DNA from: Magnaporthiopsis rhizophila
Lineage: Eukaryota; Ascomycota; Sordariomycetes; Magnaporthales; Magnaporthaceae
Direction: 5' to 3'
DNA: 64,000 bases
Assembly (NCBI GenBank): GCA_003049465.1
Contig: PYSS01000002.1
Location: 186,001 to 250,000, forward strand
Shown here: one piece after another, positions 1 through 11,300 of the stretch
Layout of the letters: each line of letters opens with the position of its first letter
Numbering within the stretch: position 1 is the first letter of the stretch
The notes under the pieces: generated by a model
Databases searched by the model: none
The model's input: the letters and a program-made list of their open reading frames with translations, nothing else
What the model was told of the DNA's origin: nothing
Made by a program: the position numbers and the translations under genes

Positions 1-1
1 C

Positions 2-49
2 AGGGCCGAGGGGATGCTCCTGCACACGGGCAAGAGCATCGCCGCGTGA
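2..49 (+). CDS. Possible C-terminal end of a gene cut by the window edge
   Basis: One plus-strand frame is open from the window edge to a TGA at 47-49 and would encode 15 residues ending in GKSIAA. The sequence after the stop looks non-coding. With so few residues no family can be recognised, and the open frame could be chance. The call rests only on an uninterrupted GC-rich frame reaching a stop. Confidence 0.2.
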   Translation, partial: RAEGMLLHTGKSIAA

Positions 50-668
50 GGCGACAGCCTGTGGGCGGCCCGTAGCAGCGACGGGGAGAGCCGTGGCATG
101 CTTCAGGGGCAGACAATCTGTGTGAAGCCGCGAGCGGTTTGTTTGTTTGGTTGTTTGTCTGAACGACTGTCCGTTTGGTTTGGATCCAGGACTTTTAGAA
201 CACCCAGGGACAAGTTGAATCATTGACGCTATAAATGGTAGCCGTCCAGTGACTTGGAGTGGTGACTTGCAGATGAAGTCCGTGATGGACGGATGTTGAG
301 TGGAAGTTCTCGTGAGCTTACGCACTGTGCTCTTGCCTCATAAATACCGTATCGACACGGTGTGTAGATCAGAATGAATTTCAGCGTTTTTCACCTGACA
401 CCCGGAATAAAAAAAAAAAAAAAAAAACGGCTTATTTGAAAATGCTACAGTAGAAACATATAATCCTCGGACGGTTATACAGAAACAGTCTCTACAGAGC
501 TGATGCGCTCCGGCGCATTGCAAGCCAACCCGTCCCGAGCCTCGACCTATCCCAAAACAAAGAGGCTCGCTCTTGCTGGGATGGCGATCCCGAGCCGCAT
601 CCGACTTGCTCACCGTCTTAACACAAACACCCACAAACCAAGACTCCAGGTCGGCATTCCGGCCTCCT
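50..668. other. Intergenic stretch with an A19 tract
   Basis: This is non-coding sequence between the window-edge frame and the stop codon of the formate dehydrogenase gene on the minus strand. Its right part should hold the 3' UTR of that gene. An uninterrupted run of 19 A lies at 409-427. I see no coding signal beyond shadow frames. Confidence 0.5.
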
Positions 669-2603
669 TTAAGCCTTGATCTTGTCACGCTGGCCGTAGG
701 CCTTGGTGGCGTAGTCGCCGCCGTAGACGATGAGGTCCTCGGGGCGGTAGTCGTGCTTTCCGCTCAGGTAGCTCTGCAGGATGGCCTTGGTGCCTTCGGC
801 GTAGCGCTTCTGGGCGTCGAGCGAAGTGCCCGACATGTGGGGGACCATGGCGTTGCCGCCGCCGTACTGGTTCTTGGCCGTGCGCAGGACGTGGTCAGCC
901 GGGGCCGGCTGCGGGAACCAGACGTCGCCGCCGTAGCCGCGGAGGTGGCCAGTCTTAAGAGCGGCCGCAACGTCCTCCTTGACGACGATGGCACCGCGGG
1001 CGGTGTTGACGAGCCATGAGCCTTTTGGAAGGGGTCAGTTCTCTGGCTCTCTGGAAGTGGGAATGGGCAAAAACTCACCAGGCTTCATCTTGGCAATCAG
1101 GTCCTTGTTAAACAGGCCGCGCGTCTTCTCGTGCAGGGGGCAGTTGATTGTGACGACATCACACTGGGCCAGCATCTCCTCGAGGCTCTCGACGCGGCGG
1201 CAGCCAATCTCCTTCTCCTTCTCGGGGGACAGGGGCTGGTAGTCGTAGTAGAGCAGCTCCTTGCAGTCAAACGGCTTGAGGCGGCGCAGCACACGCTCGC
1301 CGATGCGGCCGACGGCGACGGTGCCGACGACCTTGCCCTCAAGGTCGAACTCGTTCTTGGCCGCGGCCGCGACGTCCCACTCGCCGGCCTGGATCTGCTC
1401 GTGGGCGGGCACAAAGTTGCGCACCAGCACCAGGATGGTCATGACGACGTGCTCGGCCACCGACACCACGTTGGAGCCAGTCACCTCAGCCACGGTGATG
1501 CCGCCGTTGGTCTTGTTGGCCGCGTTGAGGTCGACATGGTCGGATCCGATGCCGGCCGTGATGGCGAGCTTCAGGTTCTTGGCCTTGGCGAGCCTCTCGG
1601 CCGTCAGGTAGCCGGGGTGGAAGCTGTGTGCTAGTCAGCTTCTCGCTCCCCATCTTTCCCTTCCCCTTTGTGCCTTGTTTTCACGTACGGGGTGGTGATG
1701 ATGACCTCGGCGTCGACCAGCTCCTTGTCAAACGTCGAGTTCTCGCCCTCCTTGTCCGAGGTGGTGACCAGAGTGTGGCCCTGGTCCTCAAGCCACTTGC
1801 GGATCCCAAGCTCGTTCTCCGTCGTTCCGAGAAGCTCGGGCACCTGATGCATGATCATTAGCCTCACTCTCTCCCGGTCTCTTCACCATAAGCAAGTGCT
1901 CCACTCCCTCCCTCCGCCCCTCCCCCGCAATGGCTCCAGCCCGATTCAATTGCCGTTGCCGTAACACCACGTTTGACATCTTTCCGAGATATCACCATTT
2001 AACCCTTCGACCCCGCATCTCAATCTTCCATTCTCGCGAGCCGCAGCCAACGAACCCCCCTTTTTTTGCCTTCTCGTGAGTCCCCGCCCATGCGCGCTGC
2101 CGCCGCCCGTCCCAGACAATGATTGACTGGTTGTTTCCAGTCTTCGTTTCGAGTCCGGTTGGCAGCAGCGCGCGTTTTCTAGGGGAGGTTCAAGGCATTG
2201 GCAGCGAGAATGGCTGATGGAGAAAACGAAGGTCGCTGACTCCAAAAGGGAGAAAGAGCCGGGACGACAAATAAAAGCAAGACAAACAGACACAAGCACA
2301 AATGCGCGCTGAATAGAGAAGGGCGAGACTCACATCCTTGGCGTGCTTTCCACCGTCGTACAGAACCAGCAGAACTTTGACCTTTTCGCGTTGGGTTGTC
2401 AGCATCCTGACCGACGTCTTGCTCATGGCGCTGCCGAGGAAGGGCCGGGGCGCTGTTGCAGTCTGGCTGCGCAGCGCCGCCTGAGCGGCGGCTGAGAGCG
2501 AGGGCCGCGAGGCGCTGCTGCTGCTGTGGAAGGCCCGGAGGCGCGAGGCCGCGGGGCCTAGCGAGCGTGCGAAGGAGCGGGAGGAGGAGGCTAATAGTAC
2601 CAT
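669..2603 (-). CDS. fdh: NAD-dependent formate dehydrogenase with N-terminal extension
   Basis: This enzyme oxidises formate to CO2 with reduction of NAD+ and belongs to the D-2-hydroxyacid dehydrogenase superfamily. Four exons in transcription order are 2603-2334, 1843-1689, 1623-1079 and 1021-669, joined by GT-AG introns in phases 0, 2 and 1, giving 440 residues. Visible family marks are VLLVLYDGGKHAKD at the classical N-terminus, the AEVTGSNVVSVAEHV segment, the nucleotide-binding stretch VGTVAVGRIGERV, the arginine segment VNTARGAIV, and the catalytic histidine segment MVPHMSGTSLDAQ. Fungal formate dehydrogenases usually start at MVKVLLVLYDGG. Here an in-frame ATG lies about 75 residues upstream and adds a Ser/Ala/Arg-rich, acid-poor leader that resembles a mitochondrial presequence. 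An internal ATG (MSKTSVRM) could give a shorter form. The gene sits alone, with a long upstream region rich in GA repeats. Confidence 0.93.
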
Positions 2604-2721
2604 TTTGGAAGAATCTCTCTGGGGGGTTTTCCCGCTGCTTTTAAGTGTGTCTTATCTTTTCAAAAAAAGTAAGGGAGCGTGGATCGATTGTCAGTATACG
2701 ATCACCGGGCTCCGGCAGACC

Positions 2722-2741
2722 AGAGAGAGAGAGAGAGAGAG
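2722..2741. repeat. AG dinucleotide microsatellite in the fdh 5' region
   Basis: A run of AG repeats lies about 120 bp upstream of the formate dehydrogenase start. It reads as CT on the transcribed strand, so it could be part of a pyrimidine-rich core promoter or 5' UTR. A second GA run lies at 3013-3028. Confidence 0.7.
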
Positions 2742-3012
2742 CTTCAATGGCAGAATGAGAGAGAGGAAAAAAAGTGTGAAGAGGGGAGAGCTTCAGAGTG
2801 GACGGCAGTGAAGAGAGTGATACGGAGAAATCAAGGGGACATCATGGGAAAGCGGATCGACTGGGCAGAGGCGGGCGAGACTTACTTATAGCGAGATCAA
2901 GGTCGACTGGGATGCAACCACGACGACGTGATATTTGCCAAGAGAAGGCAGGAGGAGATGTGGTATCGAGAGTGAGGAGAAGGATGACAAGTTTCAGGAC
3001 GAGGTCGAGAAC

Positions 3013-3028
3013 GAGAGAGAGAGAGAGA
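3013..3028. repeat. GA dinucleotide microsatellite upstream of fdh
   Basis: This is a second short GA run, about 410 bp upstream of the formate dehydrogenase start, within purine-rich plus-strand sequence. Any regulatory role is inference. Confidence 0.6.
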
Positions 3029-5395
3029 AGACAGCAGACAGAGTGAGAGAGAGAGGCCGAGAGGCACAGCAGCAGGCAAGCAAATCCGAATTCCCGAGCC
3101 GCCAGCTGAGATCCGATGGTCACGTCCCTGTATCAGCCGAACTGGGCAGAGGGCAGGTCGGCATCCAACGGGCTTGGGGAGGCAGATGCGGGTGGATACC
3201 TTCTAGGTATGACATAGCGTGAGGGGGTGTTTGGGACCTCCTTGTCGTGCGTCCGCCATGCCGTCACGTAAAGAAAAAAATTTTTCCCCTGGATTGAGAA
3301 ATTTGAGTTCTGCTATGGAAGGTTATGTATAGTAGATCTATGTACCTTGACCTAGCTGCCGCGGCCGAGATTGGTTGACGAGCTATCTGATTTCTTTTTG
3401 TTGTGCTGCCGTATTCTTTCGAATACATACAAGGAAGATACCTCTTTAACCGCTTTGGGAGTGGTGGGATGCCCGTGCTCCAGCATAAGATGTGGGGAAA
3501 CGGCTCCTGACACAGAGCTTGTTCTGGATTGAGCCAATAGGAAGGGACCTCCAGTCGGTTAGAGCATCTTCTTTGCACCGTACTCGAGAGAATACGGTGC
3601 ATGTCACAGACGCCCTCACATTGACGCTATGCAGAGGCGTCGTTAGGATGTTGCGCTTCAGATAATCCCGTCGGCCCGAAAGAACGGGCGCCTTGCTAAG
3701 CTCGCTCTCTGGCATGCCCAGGCAGAAGTGGCAGAGCACGAGGCGAGAAGCTTTCACGTTTTGCCTTTGAGTGTGGCCTTGAGCGGACCGCCCCTGTCTA
3801 TTGACAGCTTAGCTCTCTGCATATACCAGTCAACATAACCCCTCCCTCATTCCGGCGTCAAGTCGGGTTCGTCCCATCAGGAGGGAGATAACCCCTCGAT
3901 AAAAAGAAACCTGCCGTGGTTTGCCAAGCAGGGGACTGGGCGGACGGGCAAGTCGGGATTTCTCGCTGTTCTCCACAGCGGCTAAGCCCACGTTGGAAGC
4001 TGCGCTGCGACCCCGCGACGCCGAACATGGCGCGCGGCCGGAGTTCCTCGGCCGACGTTCGGCATGCCGAGCCTACTGCACGTTCTAGTGTGGGGTAAGT
4101 GGGACCCTCGGTCCCTCCTGGCAGGTGGGAGCCGACCGTGGGATCTGGATCGCCGGCTAGCATCCCGATTGCAAACACCAGCTTCGGAGAGTATGTATTG
4201 TAACGAGATTTCGCCAAGAACTTGTCTGTACATATTGAGTGAGGCTCCCAGATTTCCTGGTCTGTCTTCTGGACTGCGAATCAATGAATCAACCCTGTCG
4301 TTCCTTCAAAGGTGTACAGCCTGGCGATCTCAATCAACCGTATTTCTGGAAACCAACCCGTTCCACGGGAAGGAGCCGTTTTTGTCACACCCTATTGCGG
4401 CTCTCCCAACTGTCTCGTTTTTGTTCTATTTGGACGCGCGTTTTTGTGTTGGCTGCAACTGTATCGGGAGGAACTTTTTTCCCAGACCAGAATTTCTTTC
4501 TTTTTCTTTCTTTGGCTGGCAATGATCTGTTTGCAGCCGCCACCCCATCTCGCCTCTTGAATTGTTGAGGAACAACCAACCCCAGCCGTCCAAAGTCGAT
4601 CCTCGTGCGCCCTCAAACGGCTGCTTGCCACCTTTGCGAGGCGGCCCGCCATGTTGTGCGAGCTGCTCCCCATCGTGTTTTCTTTGGCGAGCGCGTGGCA
4701 CTCTGGGACGGAACCCTCCTCGCCTCGCGACCCGACCTTTTTCCCGTGCGCCGCCGCTCTCGGACGCAATGGGATATCCGCTCTTTTGTGCACCTACCTA
4801 TACACATATTGAAAAAAAAAGGGAGTATGGAGTTAAGCGACTAGGACCAGGTGGGTGGCTGCAAATAGCTTCCTCCACATCCCGTACCCAAATTTATTTT
4901 CCTTTCCATCTTTGCCGGCCTTTCCGATCCCAACATGCGGGAAAATAGGGGCGCACGTGCTGCGCTTCTTGCTCGAAAACGAATATTGTGGTGCCATTGC
5001 CGTTTGTCATGGCAAAACTGGGGGCTCGCGATCAGCCCACAAAGGACCAAGCAACACAAGCAACACCGGATGCGGCTTCAGAAGGCCCGACCTGGCCGGG
5101 GTCCCCCCTGGCACCGCCCCAGTTCCAGACTGCCGTTCCCAGGAGGGACCACGACTACCGTGTGCCACATTGGCCAGTTCGTCCGACAAACACGAGGCGT
5201 ACCTGACTGCCGGGTCGACTTCAGGTGCCCGAAATGGCTTGCTCACTCGGGCTGGTACTCTCAAAATGGGACCTGGTCACTTTTCCCCAACGGGTTTTTT
5301 CTTTCCTTTTTTTTTCTTCACCCTTGCTGTCGTTCTGTTTCAGCATGTGCCGGAAGGTTCCAACCTCGCGTAGAAACAAACACGGGAGCAGGTTG

Positions 5396-5522
5396 ATGGT
5401 TTGATGGGGAAAGCACGTCCATGATTCGATGGGTAGCAGTCATGTTAATGATTTGATGCGGGTTAACAGCCCTGTCATGATTCGATGGCCTGCCCGGGCA
5501 GTCCAAGTTGACCATTTGATGG
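5396..5522 (+). repeat. Five spaced copies of an ATGATTYGATGG-like motif
   Basis: Copies start at 5396 (ATGGTTTGATGG), 5421 (ATGATTCGATGG), 5448 (ATGATTTGATGC), 5477 (ATGATTCGATGG) and 5511 (ACCATTTGATGG). Start-to-start spacing is 25, 27, 29 and 34 bp. The sequence between copies is not obviously conserved, so this looks more like a cluster of binding sites than a simple tandem repeat. It lies about 0.9-1 kb upstream of the methyltransferase start. Confidence 0.6.
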
Positions 5523-6122
5523 GCTCAGGATGTCATCCCCTTAGCGTGGCCATTGTGTGCTCTAGCTCTGTCATTGTTTGCCCGGGACCGGCCCGCCCGG
5601 CTCGCTTATCAGACAGCACAATGGCACCAAGACAGCTTAAGCTTTCTCGCCTCGTCACCTTCCAAGTTTGATCCAGGGGCTAAGTGATTTGCTTCTAGTG
5701 TTGCCATGTCCACATCGGACAATGTAGACGACAAGTCCCACACAGCACCATAGGTGGACTCTTTTACCGGTTGTTTGCTTGCCAGGCTTGGCTGCCGTCT
5801 ACTCTCGCCCCCACCTCGATTCGCTACGACGGAGCGCTTATGCCGACCTCGACTGAGGGGACAAAGAAACGGACGATAGAGTGTGTAGCGAGCGACACCT
5901 GGGGTGCGTTGGTGCCACCGGCGACCGGCAGATGATGGATCGATCTCAAAGGCTTCGTCGCCTCTCAATCGTCAGTCATTCTAACCCCTAACACCGGAAC
6001 TCGCTCCGGTTTGCTACCTTTGCATGAGGTGATGTTGCGCAGCCCAGTGAGCTGGGTTCTAGGACCTGTCGTGGCGCCGTCAACGTCCTTGTTCCGAGCG
6101 GCCCACGACTCCCCGCGAAATG

Positions 6123-6129
6123 TATAAAA
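6123..6129 (+). promoter_or_regulatory. TATA box of the methyltransferase gene
   Basis: TATAAAA lies 265 bp upstream of the chosen ATG and is followed by a C/T-rich stretch with many CTCC and CACTC runs, typical of a fungal core promoter and 5' UTR. Transcription probably starts some 30-60 bp downstream. Confidence 0.6.
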
Positions 6130-6387
6130 CATCCATCCCGCTCCTCCCCCAGCCTGCTCTCAGATTCCCCTTCTCCTCACACCAACCCACTCCCCTCCTC
6201 TCGATCTACCCAGTCTTGCAAACCTTCTGAGAAGGGACGCAACACTCCACTCACTCACTCCCTCACTCCTCGGTCCACCACCACACGACACCACGACACA
6301 CCATCGTCGTCCACCATCACCAGCTTATATATCGAGCTGCGTCTAGACTTGACAAACTCGAGCAGTTGTTCACCCACCACCACCACA

Positions 6388-7479
6388 ATGGCTACCTCTC
6401 AGCTCCACGAGTCCCAGAACGTCTACGACAACGACGACACCTTCTGGGGCCAATACAGCCAGTTTCCGCGCATGAGGCAGGGCCTCGCCGGCGCCTCCGA
6501 GTGGCCGCTGTTCCGGCCCATGTGGCCCAGCCCGGCGGGCCTGCGCGTGCTGGACCTGGGATGCGGCGACAGCATCCTGGGCTGCTACGCGGCCGCCCAG
6601 GGCGCCAGCCGCGTGCTGGGCGTCGACCTGTCTGAGCGCATGCTCGAGCGCGCCGAGCAGAACGCGGCCGAGCTCGTCTCGGCCGCGGCCGCCAACGGCA
6701 ACACCCTGGCCTGCGGCAGGCCCACCTTTGGCCGTCAGGACCTGGAGGATCTGCGCCTGGACGGCGAGACCTTCGACCTCGTCGTCAGCGGCCTGGCGCT
6801 CCACTACGTCGCCGACTTCAAGACCCTGGCCGAGCGCGTCTTTGCCGCCCTCAGCCCAGGAGGGTGCTTCGTCTTCTCGATCGAGCACCCGATGCTCACG
6901 GCGCCCGTCAAGCCGGGTTTCCTCAAGCACAGCGACCGCGTCCTGAAGGCGGCCGAGCATGACAACAAGGCGAAGGAGCTCAAGGCCCTTCCCGACAAGT
7001 CCACTGCCACCACCAAGCTGCCCAGCCGCAGCGCAAACTCGTCCTTCGCCTCGCTCCCCTCGCGCGCCTCCTTCTCGGGCTCCTTCTCGGGCGCCTCGTC
7101 GCCCCTGACCGAGGAGTTGCCCACGCCCGCCTCGTCCGTCGTGCCTTCGCGCGCGCCCACCCCGGTCCCGTCTCTGCACGACGACGAAGATGACGACGAC
7201 GACGAGAGCAAGAAGGCCGACACCTTCTGGCCCGTCGAGTCCTACTTCGCCGAGGGCGACCGCCACGTGCCCTGGCTGGGCGCCAGCGTGCTCAAGCAGC
7301 ACCGCACCACGGCCACCTACTTTGGCCTCCTGAAGCAGGCCGGGTTCGACGTCTACGACATGGCCGAGTGGGGATCCACCGCCGACGCCGGCCGCAAGCA
7401 CCCGGACTGGCCCGAGGGCGTCACGCCTCGCTTCCTCATCCTCGGCGCTCGCAAGCCTGCCGCCACTGCTGCTGCCTAG
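6388..7479 (+). CDS. Class I SAM-dependent methyltransferase, bacterial-like
   Basis: This single-exon gene encodes 363 residues. I chose the ATG at 6388 (CACAATGGC, good context) because the frame upstream has only a non-ATG codon. The N-terminal half is a Rossmann-type methyltransferase: motif I VLDLGCGDS at about residues 54-62, the acidic ribose-binding GVDLSERM about 20 residues later, then LVVSGLALHYV. The pattern of a Tyr-rich start, GQYSQFPRMRQGL and motif I resembles the Methyltransf_11/UbiE-like proteins common in bacteria. Residues about 185-277 are a Ser/Pro/Ala-rich insert ending in an acidic Asp run. The fold resumes at DTFWPVESYFAEG, and the C-terminus (FGLLKQAGFDVYDMAEWG) matches the usual end of the domain. 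The substrate is unknown, and the protein is probably cytosolic or nuclear as no signal peptide is seen. Confidence 0.82.
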   Translation: MATSQLHESQNVYDNDDTFWGQYSQFPRMRQGLAGASEWPLFRPMWPSPAGLRVLDLGCGDSILGCYAAAQGASRVLGVDLSERMLERAEQNAAELVSAAAANGNTLACGRPTFGRQDLEDLRLDGETFDLVVSGLALHYVADFKTLAERVFAALSPGGCFVFSIEHPMLTAPVKPGFLKHSDRVLKAAEHDNKAKELKALPDKSTATTKLPSRSANSSFASLPSRASFSGSFSGASSPLTEELPTPASSVVPSRAPTPVPSLHDDEDDDDDESKKADTFWPVESYFAEGDRHVPWLGASVLKQHRTTATYFGLLKQAGFDVYDMAEWGSTADAGRKHPDWPEGVTPRFLILGARKPAATAAA

Positions 7480-8382
7480 ACGCTTGTGTGTGGTTTGAGG
7501 TTTCGAGGTTCGAGAGGGCCGGATGAGTAAGCGTCAACAAATGAAAAGGGTTCAAACGGTACCTTGCCCTTGTTGAGACACGATCAGACCACGGGAGGGG
7601 TTTGGTGGTCCCGGGGATCTCCCGGGAGGCAAGGGATGGCGTTGTTGGTTTAATTATCAGGGGAACATGTTTTGGCGCGTTGCGATTATAAATCAGCATA
7701 TCTTATACCCCCATAGAACAGTCAGAGACGGATAGACAGACAGACGGCCCTAATATTTGGCTTCCATTGCCTGTTTTCTTGTTGTTTACCGTACCACTTT
7801 TGAGCCCACAAATCCGATTGAAGCGAAATGCGATGTGTTGATTACCGGTCGCCGCCAAGGAGAAGGAGACGACTCGCACAATGCAGAGCAAGTTTATAAG
7901 TCTATCGCTAAGAATAAGAATACCTATCATACCCGGTGAATGACCAACAACCCCTAGCGCCAGATATGCCGAAACAAACGGTCGGTCGGTTGGTCAAAAC
8001 CCTGACCGACAAGGGGACAAAAAAAAAAAGGCAAAAAACGAAACACCCGAACAAGGTCTACAATCTATTTACACCTCGCTTGTTTGATGAATCTACCATA
8101 GAAATCTACCATAGAAATCTACCATAGAACTCTATCATGGTCCCGTACAAAACAAACCCCCATGCCCTGGCAGTGCTGTTGTATCGGACAAGGTTGCGGA
8201 TGGAGACGCCGCAGCCGGGTGTGAATGTGGTGCGACCAGAAGAATGTGGTGTGGTTGCAGTGGAGCAGTCAGCCCCCTATGCATCAGTCGACAAGTGGAG
8301 CCAGGGAGGGTGACGCTCGGGCAGTAACCGCGCCATTTGCGGAGGCATCGAGGAGCCTCGAGGGAAACAAATCACCCCGGCC
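7480..8382. other. Intergenic region between convergent genes
   Basis: This holds the 3' flanks of the methyltransferase (plus) and the ATPase gene (minus). A 13-bp tandem repeat lies at 8091-8129. I find no coding frame worth calling. Confidence 0.6.
8091..8129 (+). repeat. Three tandem copies of ATCTACCATAGAA
   Basis: Three perfect head-to-tail copies of a 13-bp unit (8091-8103, 8104-8116, 8117-8129) are followed by a diverged partial copy. They lie in the 3' flank between convergent genes. Confidence 0.9.
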
Positions 8383-11300
8383 CTAGTCGAGCAGGTGCGT
8401 CGGTGCTGGGGCTCGGTGGCTGTAGGGCGGTGGAACGCTGCTGTCGTGCGTCGCCGGTGGTGGTGGCAGGGATGCCCTCGTCGGCGCCGTCGTCGCCCCC
8501 GCTGGGTCGGCCGCCGCTGCCAGCGTGGCCGTCTTGGCCACCATCTTGGGGAAGAACTGCTGGATGAAGGACTCGGTGTAGTAGCTGTGGTGGGCATCGT
8601 GCACCTGCACGATGTTGTGCGCCAGCTCGTGCGCAATCACCACCCACCACCACGTGGCCGCCTCGACCACGGCCTCACGTCGCGTCGCCGCGCGCGACGC
8701 CAGCACGCGCTCGGCGTGCAGCTGCGCGTAGAAGCGGAGGTTGCAGAAGATGCTGCCGCTGCTGTTGAAGGCGATGGTCCCGCCCCGCTCGTCGTAGAAG
8801 ATGTGCAGCACCTTGTTGGAGAGCCCGTACACGTCGGCGATCTCCCGCAGCATCGCCTCGAACGACTTGATTCTCGCCCGGTTCTCCATCACGAAGCTGC
8901 CCGCGTCGACAGACAGGTTGTTGGCCACAAAGATGCGCATGCCTGCCGGCCCTTCGGCAACAAACTTGAGGTCGTGCGCCGCGTTGCTGTCGCAGTACGT
9001 CGCCTGCTCCTTGACCTCGCTCGTCTGCGGCGGCGAGAAGAGTTTGGACGAGTCGTGAGCCCGTGTCGACTTGATCGCGTTGAGCAGGTTCTGCTGCACA
9101 ACCGCCGGCGAGGTTACACGTCCGTCATCACCCTTGTTCTGTTGCTGTTCCGCCCCCGCACCGCCCGCGCCCGCGTTTGGCTTTATTGGCTCTGGCGGCG
9201 GTAGGAAGTTTTGCAGTTGCTTCTGGGACTCACTGTCATCGCCCTTCTCGAGACCCCATCGCTTGGACCAGTTTGAGAAGATGCTGCCACCACCTCTAGA
9301 CTTCCGGTTCTCTTTGGGCGGTGGCGATGGCCCTCCGTGGTCCTCTGGAGAGTCGGCGCCGAAGGAGCCAGGCATGGTTGGAGGTGGTGTCGGCGCCCTC
9401 TGTTTGCCCACAGCCATTGCCATCTCGTTGCCCTGTCTGCGCCATTCATCTTCGCGCTCCTTGATGCGCGCCTGTTCTTCCTCCAGTGCCTTTCTCCTCT
9501 CCTCTTCGGCGATCCGAGCCTCGGCCGCCTTCGCCCTGAGGATGCGGTCGACATTGTAGCCTCGAGCGCGTAGGTCGAGCAGGTTAAGCTTGAGGAACGG
9601 CTCGAATGAGAGGTACGCCTGCTGGCCGGGGCGCGTGAGGAGGAGCTGGCAGACGGCCTGCCCAACCTGGTACATGTCTGGCTGTTGCCGCTCCGCCGAG
9701 ATGTACAGCACCCATCCGTTGGGTCCCTGCGCGCTAGCTGCGGACCTCTTCTCAAGGTGGGACTTGCCCTGGCCGCGAAGCGACCTCCGGAGCGCGACGC
9801 TTCGGACCGTCTCGACCGAGAGGTGCTTCTCCAGCCACTTGACGTCATGTTTAAGAGGATCCCTATTGTGCTTGGTCCACTCGTACAGGAAGAGCTTGGA
9901 GCGTTCCAGTACGTGCTTGCGCAACAACACCGCCGTATCCTGCTTGTCGCTGTGGGGTCCGATCTTGAGATCTTCCAGAACCAAACTGCCGAGCATCTGC
10001 GATCCGAGCGCCAGGTAAAAGCTTTCCAGGAGATCCTCCTCGGGCGCACACACTAGCGAGTCCTTGAAGAGACGGTAGCTGATATAGTCGTCCAGGATCA
10101 CAATCTGGTTCGGAGCAGCCAGCTGGTATTGCTTGATGGGCGCTTCGTCCTCGTCTGGGTCGGCCCCTGGCTCCTTGGGGGCCACTATCTCCCGGGACGC
10201 AAGCAGGAAGGCTGAAGTTTTCATCTTCGCCCAGAGCTCCCTGTCCTTCCTTAGGACGCTCATCTCGTCGGCCAGGGTCCGGAGCAAGTTCAGGTACTTC
10301 TCGGGGCTCTGGAGGATACTCAGCAGACGCGCCGGCTCGCTGCACGCCAAACGGGCGATCTCGACCTTGGTGGGCTCGCTCTTCGCGCCACACTTGAACA
10401 GGAATGCGTTTGCATCCGAGCCGAAGTCCACGAAATCGAAGATGTCGCTGTAGGTGGACGAACTCCCCAGATAGCAGTTTGACGGCTTCATCAAAATTGT
10501 CGACTTGGTGGACTCCTTGCTGCCGCCGTATCCCCGCGAGATCCTCGTCACTGGCACCAGGGGCGCATCCCTGAGTTTCGCGAGGCTGCCCTCGTGGAGG
10601 TCGCTCAGGCGCGTGGCAAAGTACCTAAATAATGTCACTGCCGATGCTTGATCCCGAGGTGGCTTGGCGATCAGCTTGTTGACGCAGACTGTGATGGGAG
10701 GATCCCGAGCGACGCCAAACTTGGTCGCATGGACCTGAAGGCTCTTCTCAAGCACGTTAAAGCCTAGGACGGCGGCTCCGTTGTCGACATAGCACTCGCT
10801 CGGTGCCACGAGCAGCTTCTCGTTCCCTTGGATGGGAAGAATAGCCTTCTTGGTTGCCGCAATATTGAACGAGGCATAGTTGTTGATATGATGATTGGCG
10901 ATGAAGTAGGTCCTCGCCTGGGTTCTCATGGCCGGGTCCTCCGACGCCATCATATCCACAAGTTCGGGCACGGCTGGGTGGGGACGAAGGCCTAGGCTGG
11001 CGAGGAAGCGCGCCTCGACACCGCTGGGCCTGAAGCTCCCCGGGGGGCCAGGCCAGTGGAGAATCGGCAAGTGGAGAGCTCGTAGCGCGTCGTTGGGTTC
11101 GAAGAGTTCCGAGACCTTGAACAACTGGTTGGAGCCCTTTGTTGCCTCCATACCCGGTGGCCCGGCCTCTCGGGGGCAGATGCGCGACTCCTTCAGGCGT
11201 TTCATATCATCTGAAGGAATGTCGTCACGAACCGAGGCCAGGTACTTGATGAGCTCCATGTGACTCCACCTGACAGCGCCCTCGTGTTGAGGGGAAAGCA

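Larger units (their letters stand above)
2604..6387. other. Long gene-poor region upstream of two divergent genes
   Basis: About 3.8 kb separates formate dehydrogenase (minus) from the methyltransferase (plus). Frames in it are short, low in coding character and overlap on all strands, and I recognise no protein. It holds AG/GA dinucleotide runs near the formate dehydrogenase start, a cluster of a 12-bp motif at 5396-5522, and a TATA box with a pyrimidine-rich leader just before the methyltransferase. A non-coding RNA or a strongly decayed gene cannot be excluded by eye. Confidence 0.6.

Noticed and set aside
6370..7401. 343-codon minus-strand frame opposite the methyltransferase
   Set aside because: It is an antisense shadow of a GC-rich gene: Gly/Ala/Arg/Val-rich translation with no domain, while the plus strand has clear methyltransferase motifs.
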